From Acrasis kona (Eukaryota; Heterolobosea; Eutetramitea; Acrasida; Acrasidae), in NCBI GenBank assembly GCA_026419775.2, contig JAOPGA020001311.1:1-34509 (forward strand): a stretch of DNA of 34,509 bases. The letters are read 5' to 3'. The position numbers and the translations under genes are program-made. Under the pieces are notes generated by a model. That model had not been told where the DNA came from. It ran no database searches and saw only the letters and a list, made by a program, of their open reading frames with translations. Positions 10,929-20,779 of this stretch are shown piece after piece (the first letter of the stretch is position 1; each line of letters opens with the position of its first letter).

Positions 10929-11396
10929 ATGGTAAATAACCACGGCAAGCGGAGCAGACATGTGGAAAATTTTGAAGGAGACGATGACGTAATGTACAAG
11001 CACACGAATGAAGATGTTTTTAGCACCAAGGAGTGTGAAGACCAGCAACCGGCAAAGAGAACGAAGATCTTCAGCAGTCACATACCTCATGCATATGATT
11101 GTGGAGATTACATTTATATCAAATCAATAACAGGAACAATGATGTACATGCATAATTATCCGACCGTTACCGTGTCAAGGCTGCGGTCACATGCTTCATT
11201 GTTTTTTAAGGTTCCAACGCACCTTATTCGAATTGTCCATATGGGTAGGCTGTTGAGCGACGATAATAGGTGCTTGAGCGATTATGGGATAAATCATAAA
11301 GACACCATTGTAATTATACTCGACCTGCTCCAAACAAAGGTAGTAAGTAATTTGCTTGTATTTGTTGTTACGCTTAATCTTTTAGTGCTTTGTTAA
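10929..11396 (+). CDS. ubiquitin-like domain protein
   Basis: ATG 10929 opens a basic, disordered leader (KRSRH and AKRTK stretches, possibly nuclear). A ubiquitin-like fold follows over about residues 60-130: IYIKSITG aligns with the first strand of ubiquitin, IRIVHMGRLLSDDNRCLSDYGI with its IFAGKQLEDGRTLSDYNI region, and TIVIILDLL with the last strand. No terminal Gly-Gly is present. The frame runs to TAA 11396, but the last 20 residues (hydrophobic, after QTK) are probably intron read-through from a GTAGTAAG donor near 11341. A phase-0 acceptor at about 11689 would continue in frame towards the CCDC96-like gene, raising the possibility of a fusion (see findings). Confidence 0.65.
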   Translation: MVNNHGKRSRHVENFEGDDDVMYKHTNEDVFSTKECEDQQPAKRTKIFSSHIPHAYDCGDYIYIKSITGTMMYMHNYPTVTVSRLRSHASLFFKVPTHLIRIVHMGRLLSDDNRCLSDYGINHKDTIVIILDLLQTKVVSNLLVFVVTLNLLVLC

Positions 11397-11848
11397 ACGT
11401 GACACATTGCAACATTTTTGATATTTATAAGGATTTTTAATTCTGTACTGGTCCAATAAATTTATATAACATTGTAAACTACAACTAACATACGTACCCT
11501 GTACGTTTCGCATTTGTGTGGTTGTGAATACAATTGTTTTCTTAATTATTACGCAATTATTTTCAAAAATGCCCAATAATTTATTTGTTTCCTCGTTAGA
11601 ATAAAATCTGTTCACTTTCTCGTGTTGTCATATTTCATATTGTCCTGATACCGAATTACACTTTGAAAAAAATATTTTGAATTTTTTAGAGTTTAACCAA
11701 GACTGGTGGAAACCTTCGTGCTGGTGAAAATAAATGTGTTGCACATGTGTTATATAGTGCTCCTGTCCTTAGTCTTTACAATGGTACTCCCAGTTTTTGT
11801 TTGAACTTTCTAGTTGTCCAGAAGTTTGGCGCAAATTACATCCCATCT
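11397..11848 (+). other. gap with a possible extra exon
   Basis: Most of this stretch is AT-rich and non-coding. From about 11690, after a TTTTTTAG acceptor-like site, an open frame (TKTGGNLRAGENKC...) runs without a break into the CCDC96-like frame. It has no family match and no ATG before 11849, so it may be a coding exon of either neighbour or simply 5' UTR. Confidence 0.35.
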
Positions 11849-13263
11849 ATGAACGAAGAAGTTACTGATGATGAGCCAGCACAGTACGAAGAACAAGACG
11901 CGACGGACGCTCAAGAGGAAATAGAAGAACAGACACAAGAAGACCAAGGTGATGACGATGAGGACGGTCAAATAAATGAAATCGACCAAGTTCAACAATA
12001 TTTGAATGAAGCTGATGAAGAGGAAGATGACCACCAAAACGAGGAATATGAGGGTGATCAAGATGACACAGAAAAGTTAGTTTCCATACAAGATGGAGAA
12101 ATGATTGAGGATGACTTGGAGCAACTAGAAAGGGATTCCGAACAAGACCAAGTAATAGAAGAAGAGGAGGAAGAAGAAGAAGAGGAACGTTACGCTGAAG
12201 CCCAAGATGATACAGAAGTGTCACACGATCGATTGTTGGAGCTATACAGAAGAGCTCTAGAAGAAAAGGACCGCCTATATCAACAAGCAAAGAAACAACA
12301 AGCAAAACTCGCCGAAGTGTTTAAAAACACAAAAAAAGCTGGGGATGACTCTTCAAAGGACAAGGTACTGACAGAAACGGAGGAGAGATATGCAAAGCAT
12401 GTGGGAGAGCACAAGGAGCTTCGAAACGAGCTAAACGAGCTTAAGAGCAAAAATAGAGAACAGCTGAGCAGCATGAGGGCCAAGTTGGAACTGCGTCAGG
12501 CCAATGCTGACGAGCTACAAATTTCTTACAGAAACTTTAAAATATCGCAAGCTTATAGCGCAGTTGGCAGCAGAACAGGAAAACCCATTCCAAAGAAGAG
12601 AATTGAAGCATTTGCAAAAATCGAAAAGGAAAAGGATGAACAAGTGAGAAAGGTTAGAACCGCCTATATAGAGCTAAAGAACATGAAGGAGGCTCTTGAT
12701 GATTCGATAAAGAAGAAGGAAGAATTTAGTAAAGGATTGCATTTGATTGATTTTGAACAATTAAAAATGGAAAATTCAACACTGAACGAAAAGATTGAAG
12801 AGAAAAATGAAAGTTTACAAAAATTCACGTTTAAAAGCCACAACCACTGTACATGTTTTGACTCATGTCAAGGAGAAACTACAATTCGTGCAGAGCGAAA
12901 ATTCAGAGATGCAGAGGGCGCTTGGGCTACTGGACGACGATCTTGCAAAGCACAAGGACATTCTGGGTCAAATTAAAAGAGAACGTGACGTGTTAAAGAC
13001 AGAAAACTTGGACATGAGAGATCAAACACCACTCGTGGGAAATGATGCCTTGTTGATGGATTATGAAAATAGAAAGAAGGAAATTGCAGTGTTAAAGAAT
13101 CGGGTTTCAAGACTTGAAAAATCAACACTCATCACTGATAGTCAAGATTAAAAAGTACGAAGGCATCATGAAGCAGATGGAGTCATCATTTTCAAACGAA
13201 GTAAAGCCCAAAACACAGGTCAAGAAAGGGTTTCTTCCCAACATTTACCAGGAAAGTAACTAA
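11849..13263 (+). CDS. CCDC96: CCDC96/CFAP184-like axonemal coiled-coil protein, with two frame changes
   Basis: CCDC96 belongs to an axonemal complex in motile cilia. From ATG 11849 there is a 110-residue acidic leader, then a long coiled coil carrying family signatures: SRTGKPIPKKRIEAF, GLHLIDFEQLKMENSTLNEKIEE, VLTHVKEKLQFVQ and LVGNDALLMDYENRKKE. The frame shifts by +1 near 12827. Skipping one base (TTC-a-CGT) gives KFRLKATTTV, which preserves the expected coiled-coil spacing. A second +1 change near 13148 leads to IKKYEGIMKQMESS and a stop at 13263. The second can alternatively be a 43-nt intron (CGG|GTTTCA..CAAG|ATT); the first has only a 25-nt candidate that would delete conserved residues. 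So at least one real or assembly frameshift is likely. Confidence 0.85.
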
Positions 13264-13280
13264 TGTAAAATATAATAATT

Positions 13281-14663
13281 TTAATCGTCACCAAAGTTTA
13301 AAAAATCGTCGTCTTGGTAACTATTTGTCTGGCTCCCATAATCAGTTGGTGGATTAAAGTAATTATTCATGTCATCTAGTCCGCCACCACTCAACTCAAA
13401 GTACTCAACATTTTGTGACGATTGTTGTTGCTGTTGTTGTAATCGCTCTTGTTCCTCTAACTGTAGTTGTTTTTCTAACTTTTCTCGTTGCACTCGCTGC
13501 AATACCTCTTCAAAGTCTATGGAAAAGTCACACTACGTGACTGAGAAATGTCAAACTTACGAATTTTCATTTTTTCCTTATTCCACTTGATTTCTTCCTC
13601 TTTTTGATAAAGTGACTCCAACAATATTAACTGCTCTACGGGCGGTTTGTTCGCCTCTCTTGTCAAAATTTTATTTACCAAAGTCTGCACTCTCTCGCAA
13701 GATAATACAAACTTGTTTGAAGCGTGATCTATTTTTTTCGTCCCTACCAATTATTAAAATTATACATGCATGAAGAAACTTACATTGATCTTCCGGCTGA
13801 GCTGGAGTCTCTATGGAGCGGTAAACGCTTAATCTATTATAAATATCCTGTTTAGAGAAAAAGGCGGTGCGGTAGTCAGGATCAATGATCATGTGCTTAT
13901 CTCTTCGTACATCATCATGGTTTTGGATGGGACCCGATTGAAGTTTTATAATGTTATTGTTGTGCCTGTTGATTATGCCGAGTGCGTTATTTGTATTATT
14001 CATGCCAATGTTGGGGTTGTTTGTATTTGAGAGAAACGATGTGTTCTGCATCGATGGTGTGCTATGAAACTCCTGCTTGGCAGGTATTGAGTTGGATCGA
14101 AAGTTATTAGGAGGGGCATTTGTACTGAAGTTCATGTTAATCATGTTGGTTTGTATAGGGTTTATCTGGTTAATGTGATGTATGTTGTTGTTGCTACCTA
14201 AAGATGTGAGACCGTTTATCAAACTGCTGTTCGAGTTTGGTGGAGAGGCAGACTTGAATAGTGTAGAGTGGTTGTGCTGAAAGGATTGATTGTTCGAGAA
14301 CCCATTCATTCCAAAATTATTTAATTGTGTTTGGGGGCCATTCGATAAATTATAAAGGGCCTGGATTGTTTGGTTTGAGTTGCCCTGAACGCTATTGCCT
14401 GAGAAAGAGCGCATCCCTGTATTTAAAGTATTAACGTTTTGCTGCCCTACACCGTGTTGACCTCCGTTCGTGACCATATTCGTTGGGGAGTAACTCTGAC
14501 CGTTTGATGGTGTTCCACCTGTAAAATTTCTTTGGCCTTGTATCATGTTTTGAGTAGCATGAAGCGATGGATTCATATGGTTCATAGGGATCTGCGGCCC
14601 TCTGTTTGTAGGCTTTTGAAGTTTGTATGTGTCGTGGTTCATGGTGTTGTGATGTCCTGACAT
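13281..14663 (-). CDS. GLTSCR1/BICRA-like SWI/SNF subunit
   Basis: GLTSCR1-family proteins are subunits of the non-canonical BAF chromatin remodeller. Exons 14663-13784, 13743-13561 and 13516-13281 (introns 40 and 44 nt) join in frame to 432 residues. The first 230 residues are Asn/Gln/Ser/Met-rich and low complexity. The domain follows: DYRTAFFSKQDIYNRLSVY, then over the junction QPEDQWTKKIDHASNKF, then LLESLYQKEEEIKWNKE. A Gln-rich coil and an acidic, aromatic tail (DDDFLNFGDD) close the protein. ATG 14663 is preceded by a GTAAGT donor at 14729 and an acceptor-like CAG, so the gene probably has a 5' UTR intron and starts transcription near 14765 or beyond. Assignment rests on the domain pattern, not on a search. 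Confidence 0.7.
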
Positions 14664-14817
14664 TGAACATCAAACAGTTTCTTGTCTGGTCGTTTTTTTA
14701 GTAAAAAGCACAACGAAGAAAATCACAAACTTACGGTGTTGGGGTGCACTGAAAATTAGAAGCCATCACTCTCGTCAAATTTAAGCCTCTGATTTAGAGG
14801 AAAATTAAACGCTCTAG

Positions 14818-15331
14818 TGTTTGAATTTTAAGTCATGCACCAATGTGAAATCGTTATGGAGACTGCGTGATGCACAATCACTATCAGATAAAGAAACCTC
14901 TAGAAGAGATCAAGCAATATTTTTTATACATTCACTATGGTCCACTATCAACTACATACCAAGTGACCCCACTAGCAGATATTTTTGGTCGCTATTACAG
15001 TCCCAACTAGTGCAGACTCTTCATTTAATGGGAGATCCATTCGTAATCAAGTACTCTGAAAGTACATTCATGATGAGATATATAGGAATGAACATTCTAG
15101 ATTTGGTTGTATTACTCCGAATTAAACCTCTTACGAAAAAATCATCTCCCGCCGGGATCAAAGTTCATTTATCATTTTAGACGAACTTTGTCAAATATAT
15201 TCAAGCAATTGAATGTCCTGGCTTTTCAATTTTTTCTTGATTAACAGTTGCCAAAAATCCAAGAAGGGCTGGTAATAGGACGACTTGCCACCTTGTGCAT
15301 TCTACTTGGAATTGTACTTATTGCCAACTAA
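14818..15331 (+). CDS. putative tail-anchored membrane protein, 5' end unresolved
   Basis: An open frame begins after a CTCTAG acceptor-like site at 14817 and runs to about 15162 with no early ATG, so a first exon is missing. The body contains QAIFFIHSLWSTINYIP and SLLQSQLVQTLHLMGDPF and resembles no family I can name. An 85-nt intron (15163-15247, GTTCAT..ACAG) keeps phase and adds LPKIQEGLVIGRLATLCILL plus GIVLIAN and a stop at 15331. This tail is one hydrophobic helix at the extreme C-terminus, the layout of a tail-anchored protein. It may be transcribed divergently from the GLTSCR1-like gene. Confidence 0.45.
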
Positions 15332-15374
15332 TGAACTTCAGGTCATGTTAAGGGGAATAATTGATTTTATTAGA

Positions 15375-15950
15375 CTACATCGTTCTTACAACAAGCATTA
15401 CCACAATAAGCAGCAAGAAGAATCCAAATAAAATGTCCACATTGTTACGGGCACTCCATGACATGTGATCTCTGAATGGAATAAGATCAGTGCCAATCTT
15501 CATGGCCTGAGATAGGACCAGCTTTTGATTCACCCACTTGCTTATGATAATTCTATTATCAGGTGCCCCCAACTTTAACTCTCTGACTAGATCCCCTCTA
15601 CGTTCCATATCGCTCATGACAATTACAATGGACATGTCCCTATCTACTCTTAAAAGACCTTTAACAATAGCAGTATACTTTTCATCATTGGGATGTCCAA
15701 ACCCTCCATGTGCAACATAAGAAACAAGAGCTTGTTGATATCATGAACACAATCGAGAGGATTGAATCGAAAGTCTAAAAAGCCAACCAACTTTGTCATT
15801 GGCGATATGGATTTCGAAAGTTCAAAACCAAACACACTAGTAGCGAGAACAACATGGTGGTGAAGTTTACTAATATGATAAGAAGTATCCTTGACAGAAA
15901 TTTAGGCACATTCTCATTCTTGTCTTGTCCTAACAATGTAGGCACAATCA
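15375..15950 (-). pseudogene. UDP-glycosyltransferase (GT1) remnant with internal deletion
   Basis: UGTs move sugars from UDP-sugars to small molecules, usually at the ER membrane. From 15915 the frame reads VVLATSVFGFELSKS..MTKLVGFLDFRFNPLD. After a -1 change near 15735 it continues VSYVAHGGFGHPNDEKYTAI and then PDNRIIISKWVNQKLVLSQ. In UGTs this block is followed by about 100 residues holding the donor-binding H(C/G)GxNS motif. Here it jumps directly to MKIGTDLIPFRDHMSWSARN and the C-terminal membrane helix (FGFFLLLIVVMLVV), ending at 15375. The loss of the donor site is in frame and contiguous, so it is a deletion rather than an intron. With the frame change, this gene is almost certainly dead. 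Confidence 0.65.
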
Positions 15951-15960
15951 TGGTTTGAAT

Positions 15961-16697
15961 TTGAGTGGAAAGTATATCAAGTTGCGCAACCTAACGGACA
16001 CACTCTCCAGATCCTTATTTGAATCACCATAAAAGCCATTAGGGTCCAACAGACTACCTTCACCTTTGTCTCTTCGACTTCGAGATTCTCTTTCTTTTTC
16101 GCGACCTTGTGTCTTGTACTTCTCCCTCCTCTGCGTCTTGTATTTTTTCGACCTCTTGAGCCTTTCCATTCCCACCCCCTTTAATATCACACTTTGGTGC
16201 GATAGTTTTGGTTGATATCCTGTGGGGAGCGTTGTTATAACATCCTGATATAAGACGAGATGCCTGTGAAAGAGCAATATTACTCTTATCCACATCACTC
16301 TGGTTGTTTTCAGCAATAATTTTAATTTCATTCACCAACTCTTGAATCCTTTGTTTGTAGAATGCTGTTGCTTATTTCACTTCTTTTTCCAGAGTACGTT
16401 CCAATTGCGTGATTCACCTTGTGCAGTCGTATTTTCATCTTTCTGATTAATTTTGTGTGGAAACTTGATGACTACAAGATTGCCCTTATCTGATGCGCCT
16501 AACCATACTCTCCCGTCACGCCCTCCATTATAATCGATCAAAAGCAAATATTGATTGGCAGTAGTTGGTCGAAAGCTTAATGCAAAGCCATCTGGTTTTT
16601 CGAAACAGCACGATTCACTAGTTACTTTACTGAAGCGACGACTCGTAGATTTACCCAAGATAAAATTTATAGAATTGTCAGTTTTGGAATGGTTCAT
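15961..16697 (-). pseudogene. broken kinase-like (Crinkler-type) gene
   Basis: The 5' part (16697-16377) reads NFILGKSTSRRFSKV.., then YNGGRDGRVWLGASDKGNL and VVIKFPHK, which looks like a kinase N-lobe with its glycine loop and VxIK lysine. This form is seen in Crinkler/RHS-type effector kinases. The frame then changes near 16410 into a coiled coil (QLERTLEKEVK) that is cut by TAA at 16374-16372 and resumes ATAFYKQRIQELVNEIK. Further down it reaches an Arg/Lys/Ser-rich stretch with another frame change, ending near 15961 beside the UGT remnant. Several independent breaks indicate decay. The family assignment is by eye and tentative. Confidence 0.5.
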
Positions 16698-17012
16698 TCT
16701 GAGGAGAAGGCACTTACAATCATATCATATGATATTCTTGTCCCTGCCACAGCGTTATTAAGGTCAATGTTTGACTTGATTTGTTTGGTCTGGTCAGCTG
16801 ATTTCTTTATTCATTCTGTTCTTGTTGCTTCTTCATATTGTTGTAGGTCTTGGTTAATGGTGGGAAGTGTTTGTCATGATTATAATTGTTTGTTCCCTCC
16901 ATGGTTATGTGTTGAAAATGTCATCCATCTTATCAATACATTTATTTACAATTAATGGGTAGTCTTTTTTCCTCCACACATGATAGTCTCAAACCACGGA
17001 GGTATTGTTCCA
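16698..17012. other. intergenic, no gene seen
   Basis: Short plus-strand frames have no family resemblance. The stretch separates the broken kinase-like gene from the LTR-flanked element and may include its insertion site, but no target-site duplication was identified. Confidence 0.4.
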
Positions 17013-17039
17013 TGTGGTAAAGAAAGAATAAGATAAGAT

Positions 17040-17120
17040 ATTGTAACCATCTGAGACCATATAGAGTTCGAGGAACTCAACCTTAATAAATATTGTGAAA
17101 ACTCCGAGAACGTGAGATTG
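17040..17120 (+). repeat. left LTR copy
   Basis: This copy is identical over 81 bases to 18547-18627. It includes AATAAAT, a possible poly(A) signal. The upstream TGTGGTAAAGA block is separated from it by 16 bases here but by only 6 bases (including N) on the right. Confidence 0.85.
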
Positions 17121-17385
17121 TCTGACAACGAAGATTTACTTCACAAACTACGTGTGAAAAGTGTATTGTTGGAAAGGATGGACTTTCTGAATGAATACAT
17201 GAAAGAGAAACCCGCAATAGTTTCGGACAAACCGAAAGCAAGGAGGTGTCGAAGTACCACCAAATGCTTCCCATTCCCGCAGAGCATGAAAGTCTTTTGA
17301 ATCACCTTTGGTGTTCTTAAGAAAAGAAGACAGCAGAGAGACATCTATACGGCACTACACTCTTCGGAATTAGAGAGACGATGGT

Positions 17386-18284
17386 TAGAGAATGAAGAGA
17401 CATTGTCGAGGTACGATACAAGGTACAGTCTTTCTAGATGTATTAGATGACTTCTCAGGCTTCACATGGATACGTGTATGCCCATCTAAAAGCGCTATAG
17501 ATATAGCTAAATCCTTGTTGGATGTATTCACATCATTCGGTTTTCCGAAGTGGTTTAAGACAGACCAAGGAAAGGAATTCGACAACAAGGTAGCAAGGGT
17601 TGATTGAGAAGCTAGGAACTGTGAGTCACAAGTTCACTGTTGCCTATGATCACCATGCTAATGCGAAAGTTGAGAGAAACAACAGAACCGTCTACGATAC
17701 GTTAGTGAAGAAAGCTATTTATCTTTCTGGAGACATCAAGTATTGGGATATGTATGTTCCCGCTGTCATGATGGAAGTGAATGCAAGAGTGCACTCTAGA
17801 TTGAAATCTTCACCATTCGGTTTGATGTTTGGCCGTACGCCTTTTTATGATGAGTCGTCGGTAGGTCTTGTGATGGATGAGAAGAATGCGCATATATATG
17901 AGAATGTTAGAATTCTGGACCACGTTTAACAGAAATGTTATTCCAGCGATATGGAAGGTCGAGCTAAAGAATTTCAATAACATGAAATACAAGAATAGAT
18001 GCAAAGTATTTTCAGTGGGAGATATTGTCATGTGGAAGATTCCTACAAAGAAAAAATCTCAAGCGAGATATGTAGGACCGTTCCGAGTCAAAGCAGTTGA
18101 CGTATATGGCATTTATGAAAGTCAAGTAGAAATGCTTACTGCTCCAGCGTACTTCCTCAAAATAGCAAAATTGAGGAAAGGAGAAGATCTATTAGACATA
18201 GATTATCAACAAGCGATGGAAAGGTCGTCAAAGAGTGATATCTGGGTCGATGACCAGAATGATGATGACTATGTAGATGAATAA
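17386..18284 (+). pseudogene. Ty3/Gypsy-type integrase, frameshifted
   Basis: The catalytic core starts at GTVFLDVLDDFSGFTWIRV (first Asp) and continues to FKTDQGKEFDNKV (second Asp). The frame breaks near 17600 and resumes with FTVAYDHHANAKVERNNRTV (Glu), spaced as in a D,D-35-E core. A helix block ends SPFGLMFGRTPFYD. After another frame change near 17925 comes a C-terminal module with FSVGDIVMWK and ARYVGPFRVKAV, the GPY/F-type domain of Ty3/Gypsy integrases, and an acidic tail to TAA 18284. The zinc-binding HHCC region upstream is degraded. No reverse transcriptase is encoded nearby, so activity would need a helper element. Confidence 0.8.
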
Positions 18285-18546
18285 AGGCATAGAAGTATGA
18301 GTAGGCAGTTTTTCCTAGAAATAGGTTTTTTAGCTTAGTAGACCAATTCTTATCATGTACGCTGAGAAGTATTGGTAGTTGGCGTTGCTTGCACGTAATA
18401 ACAAGAGGTTATTGGAACGTGACAACGTTCGGCTATCTTACTATTGATCACACATTGAAAGTTTGAGTGCTACGAATTTTTGATATGGTTCAACGAGTAA
18501 ATGCGAGGCATTTATGTTGGCAGGTGGGGTGTGGTAAAGANGGTTT

Positions 18547-18627
18547 ATTGTAACCATCTGAGACCATATAGAGTTCGAGGAACTCAACCTTAATAAATAT
18601 TGTGAAAACTCCGAGAACGTGAGATTG
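18547..18627 (+). repeat. right LTR copy
   Basis: This copy is identical over 81 bases to 17040-17120. Sequence on the right diverges immediately (CCTATCACAC against TCTGACAACG). About 170 bases of unassigned sequence follow before the next gene's stop codon at 18797. Confidence 0.85.
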
Positions 18628-18796
18628 CCTATCACACAACTGTTATTCATATATCTTACGTATCTGACCGTATTTTGCTACATTCCACGCAGCGTTGAAC
18701 TTTTTCGTTCTTTTGGGTCGGTTTTCTTCTGTACCGTTTCAATTACGGAGTTCTAAAGTTGCTGGTAAAAGCTAATAAGAAAACTTTATAAATATT

Positions 18797-20779
18797 TTAC
18801 AAAGAATCAATTTTATTACCAACCTTCTTCTTTGCCACCTGCTGTTCATGGATCATTTGATCTATGGAATCAATTTGTCTCTTTAGTTTATGTTTAGGAA
18901 CAGCCAACCTCAACCGGTACATTACATCAACAAAAAAGCACAAAATGGACACAATCTTAAATTTGTACTTTATGTTTTTCGACTTGAATTTAGGGTCATC
19001 AACAAATCTCTTCAATTCAGCCATTTGTCTATTCGTAATGACTTCATGATCAAAGTTTAGTAATCTTTTCTGGCAACCATTTCTTAATACAATTGTCCCC
19101 TAAAAAGTTTAGTCACTCACTTCAGGTCAAGAATGTACATACCATCGTCATCATATCTCTTGAAAATGATTTCTCTTTCGCCAATAGAATAGCCGTGGCC
19201 TCTAAAACGCTTCTTGCTATGGTCGGAGGATTTTTAATCATCTTCAATTGTTAACCCATCATGCTAATGTAATATAAACTTACCGAGAACGCAACTGCTT
19301 CCCTGTCATCAATCTTTCTAATCATTTCTTGAAGCGTCCTAATTTCAGAAATATAAACGTCTTGTGTGCCCTCGAATGCATCGTACTTGACTAAAAGTCT
19401 TACAATAAAATTACAATAAAACACTTACCCTTCAACTCTTGCGCATGCAATTGCCATTCTTTAATATTACTAGCATCCAACACAATATCATCTTTTTTAA
19501 TTTTATTTAAAAACATTGTATAATCAACGCCCTCATGCTTCATTCGATTGTTCTTGACCACCACACCTTGAGGCATCAAACTACCACTAGAAAGTACTTT
19601 TGGCGCCCATGCTTCGTGAGCCTGACTCGTCGTGGTTGGGGCATGATCCACCCCCATCAAGCGATTCGACGATTCAATTTGCCCATCGCCATCTTGCTCA
19701 TCTTCCTTATTTACTTGTAGAATGTGCTGAGAAGATCTGTCGCTCTTGTACCTGGGAGTTCTTGGACCTCTTTTGAGCAGTGGCACTCGATCTCCAATCA
19801 CTTGATCGAATTGAATGGATCGCTGCGATAACATGGACAGTTCGAATGCGGATGGCGATCCTAAATTTTGCAAAAGCAATTTCGGCAAGAATTTGATCAT
19901 GCCATTCTTTAGCTTTTTGGAAGTAATGGTGAGATCTGATGAGTAGTCGCCGGTGGGTATGTGCGTGAGTTCGTCGTCTTCGTTCCAATATAGTTGATCG
20001 GAGTCGTCGCTATCAGAGTCGCTGTCTTTGTCTGATTGAGCCTTGTTGATGGAATTGACGATGGTGTCTAGATGATAAATTTCATCATCTTCGACTTCTG
20101 TTTGCTCATCTGGAAAATCAAGAACTTGTAACGGTTGCTCTTCGATGACTTGTGGATCAACTGCTGGGCGTATTGGTATCGACGTCGGCGCTTCCTCCTC
20201 CGTTCGCAACTCCTCGGTGATGCTTTTTCTAACTATCACCGCGAATTTACCTTTGACACCAAGCCTACGCTTCGGAGATGATTTAAAAATGGGAGATGTT
20301 GGCGTGGTGATTTGGGGTGTTTTTGCTCTTACTGGTGTTGGTGATGGAGATTTATTATTAATAGAAGATGCTGAATCAGGTCTACTACTCAACTCTTCTA
20401 GAAACTTCATTTTTTTGGCCTTCATTTTATTCCTTCTTGCTTGATCTGAAATGTTTGCCCCAGTGATAATTACAGTAGGTTCGGTGCTTGAAGGTCTGCT
20501 TTCGGTGACCACTTGGGCATGTTGCTGCTTACAGAAGGAACCAGATGCTGATTTTGGTCTATTTGATGTTGGTCTGACGTTTGTTTCAAAGTTTCCTATA
20601 AAAAGAGGCGGCGCAGCAGCTCTTGATAGTGCTCGTGGTGGCAAAGATAAAGAGCTTGTCGGTCTAAACGTGCGTCTCACGACAGAGGCTGAGCGAGGCC
20701 TCAAAGCATTATTAATTACATTTATATTATCTTGATAATCTCTAGATGTGACTGTTGCAGATATGCTGCTCCTATTCAT
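18797..20779 (-). CDS. disordered protein ending in a dynein-stalk-like domain
   Basis: Exons run from ATG 20779 to about 19430, then to 19284, 19241-19143 and 19099-18797. The 42-44 nt introns keep frame (LK-VKYDAFEG, AFS-MIKNPP, TM-GTIVLRN). The first 450 residues are disordered, Ser/Pro/Arg/Asp-rich and repeat RPxSAS motifs common in flagellar proteins. The C-terminal 180 residues read ISEIRTL..MIKNPPTIARSVLEATAILL and continue through LLNFDHEVI and VDDPKFKSKNI to a basic coil. This is the pattern of the dynein heavy-chain stalk and microtubule-binding region (KNPP..V..V.EA..ILL, then a L..FD.D.I block), without any motor. The open frame extends upstream; a spliced start at ATG 21074 is possible. 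Confidence 0.65.

Larger units (their letters stand above)
17013..18627 (+). mobile_element. 1.6 kb LTR retrotransposon relic holding only integrase
   Basis: Direct repeats of 81 identical bases (17040-17120 and 18547-18627) bracket the segment. A shorter shared block TGTGGTAAAGA (17013, 18530) lies just outside each. Together they look like LTRs of about 108 bp beginning with TG. The right copy contains an undetermined base (N at 18541), where the assembly is weak and the two copies differ in length. No gag, protease or reverse transcriptase is present; the interior has only integrase remains. It is therefore an internally deleted, non-autonomous element, related to Ty3/Gypsy by its integrase. 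Confidence 0.75.

Noticed and set aside
12813-12837. 25-nt intron restoring frame in the CCDC96-like gene
   Set aside because: It would delete about nine residues that the family keeps in the coiled coil; a single-base shift fits the alignment better.
14431-14673. Alternative frame at the start of the GLTSCR1-like gene, reachable by splicing from an ATG at 14764
   Set aside because: It is closed after 80 residues and abandons the long Asn/Gln-rich frame that leads into the conserved domain.
15163-15180. 18-nt intron between AAA and ACG in the tail-anchored candidate
   Set aside because: Removing it leaves the next exon in a phase that does not reach the membrane tail. One 85-nt intron (15163-15247) explains the whole ending.
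16372-16374. Reassigned UAA codon (alternative genetic code)
   Set aside because: UAA clearly terminates RPL7, ERG8, the kinase and several other intact genes, and the gene with the internal UAA has other breaks.
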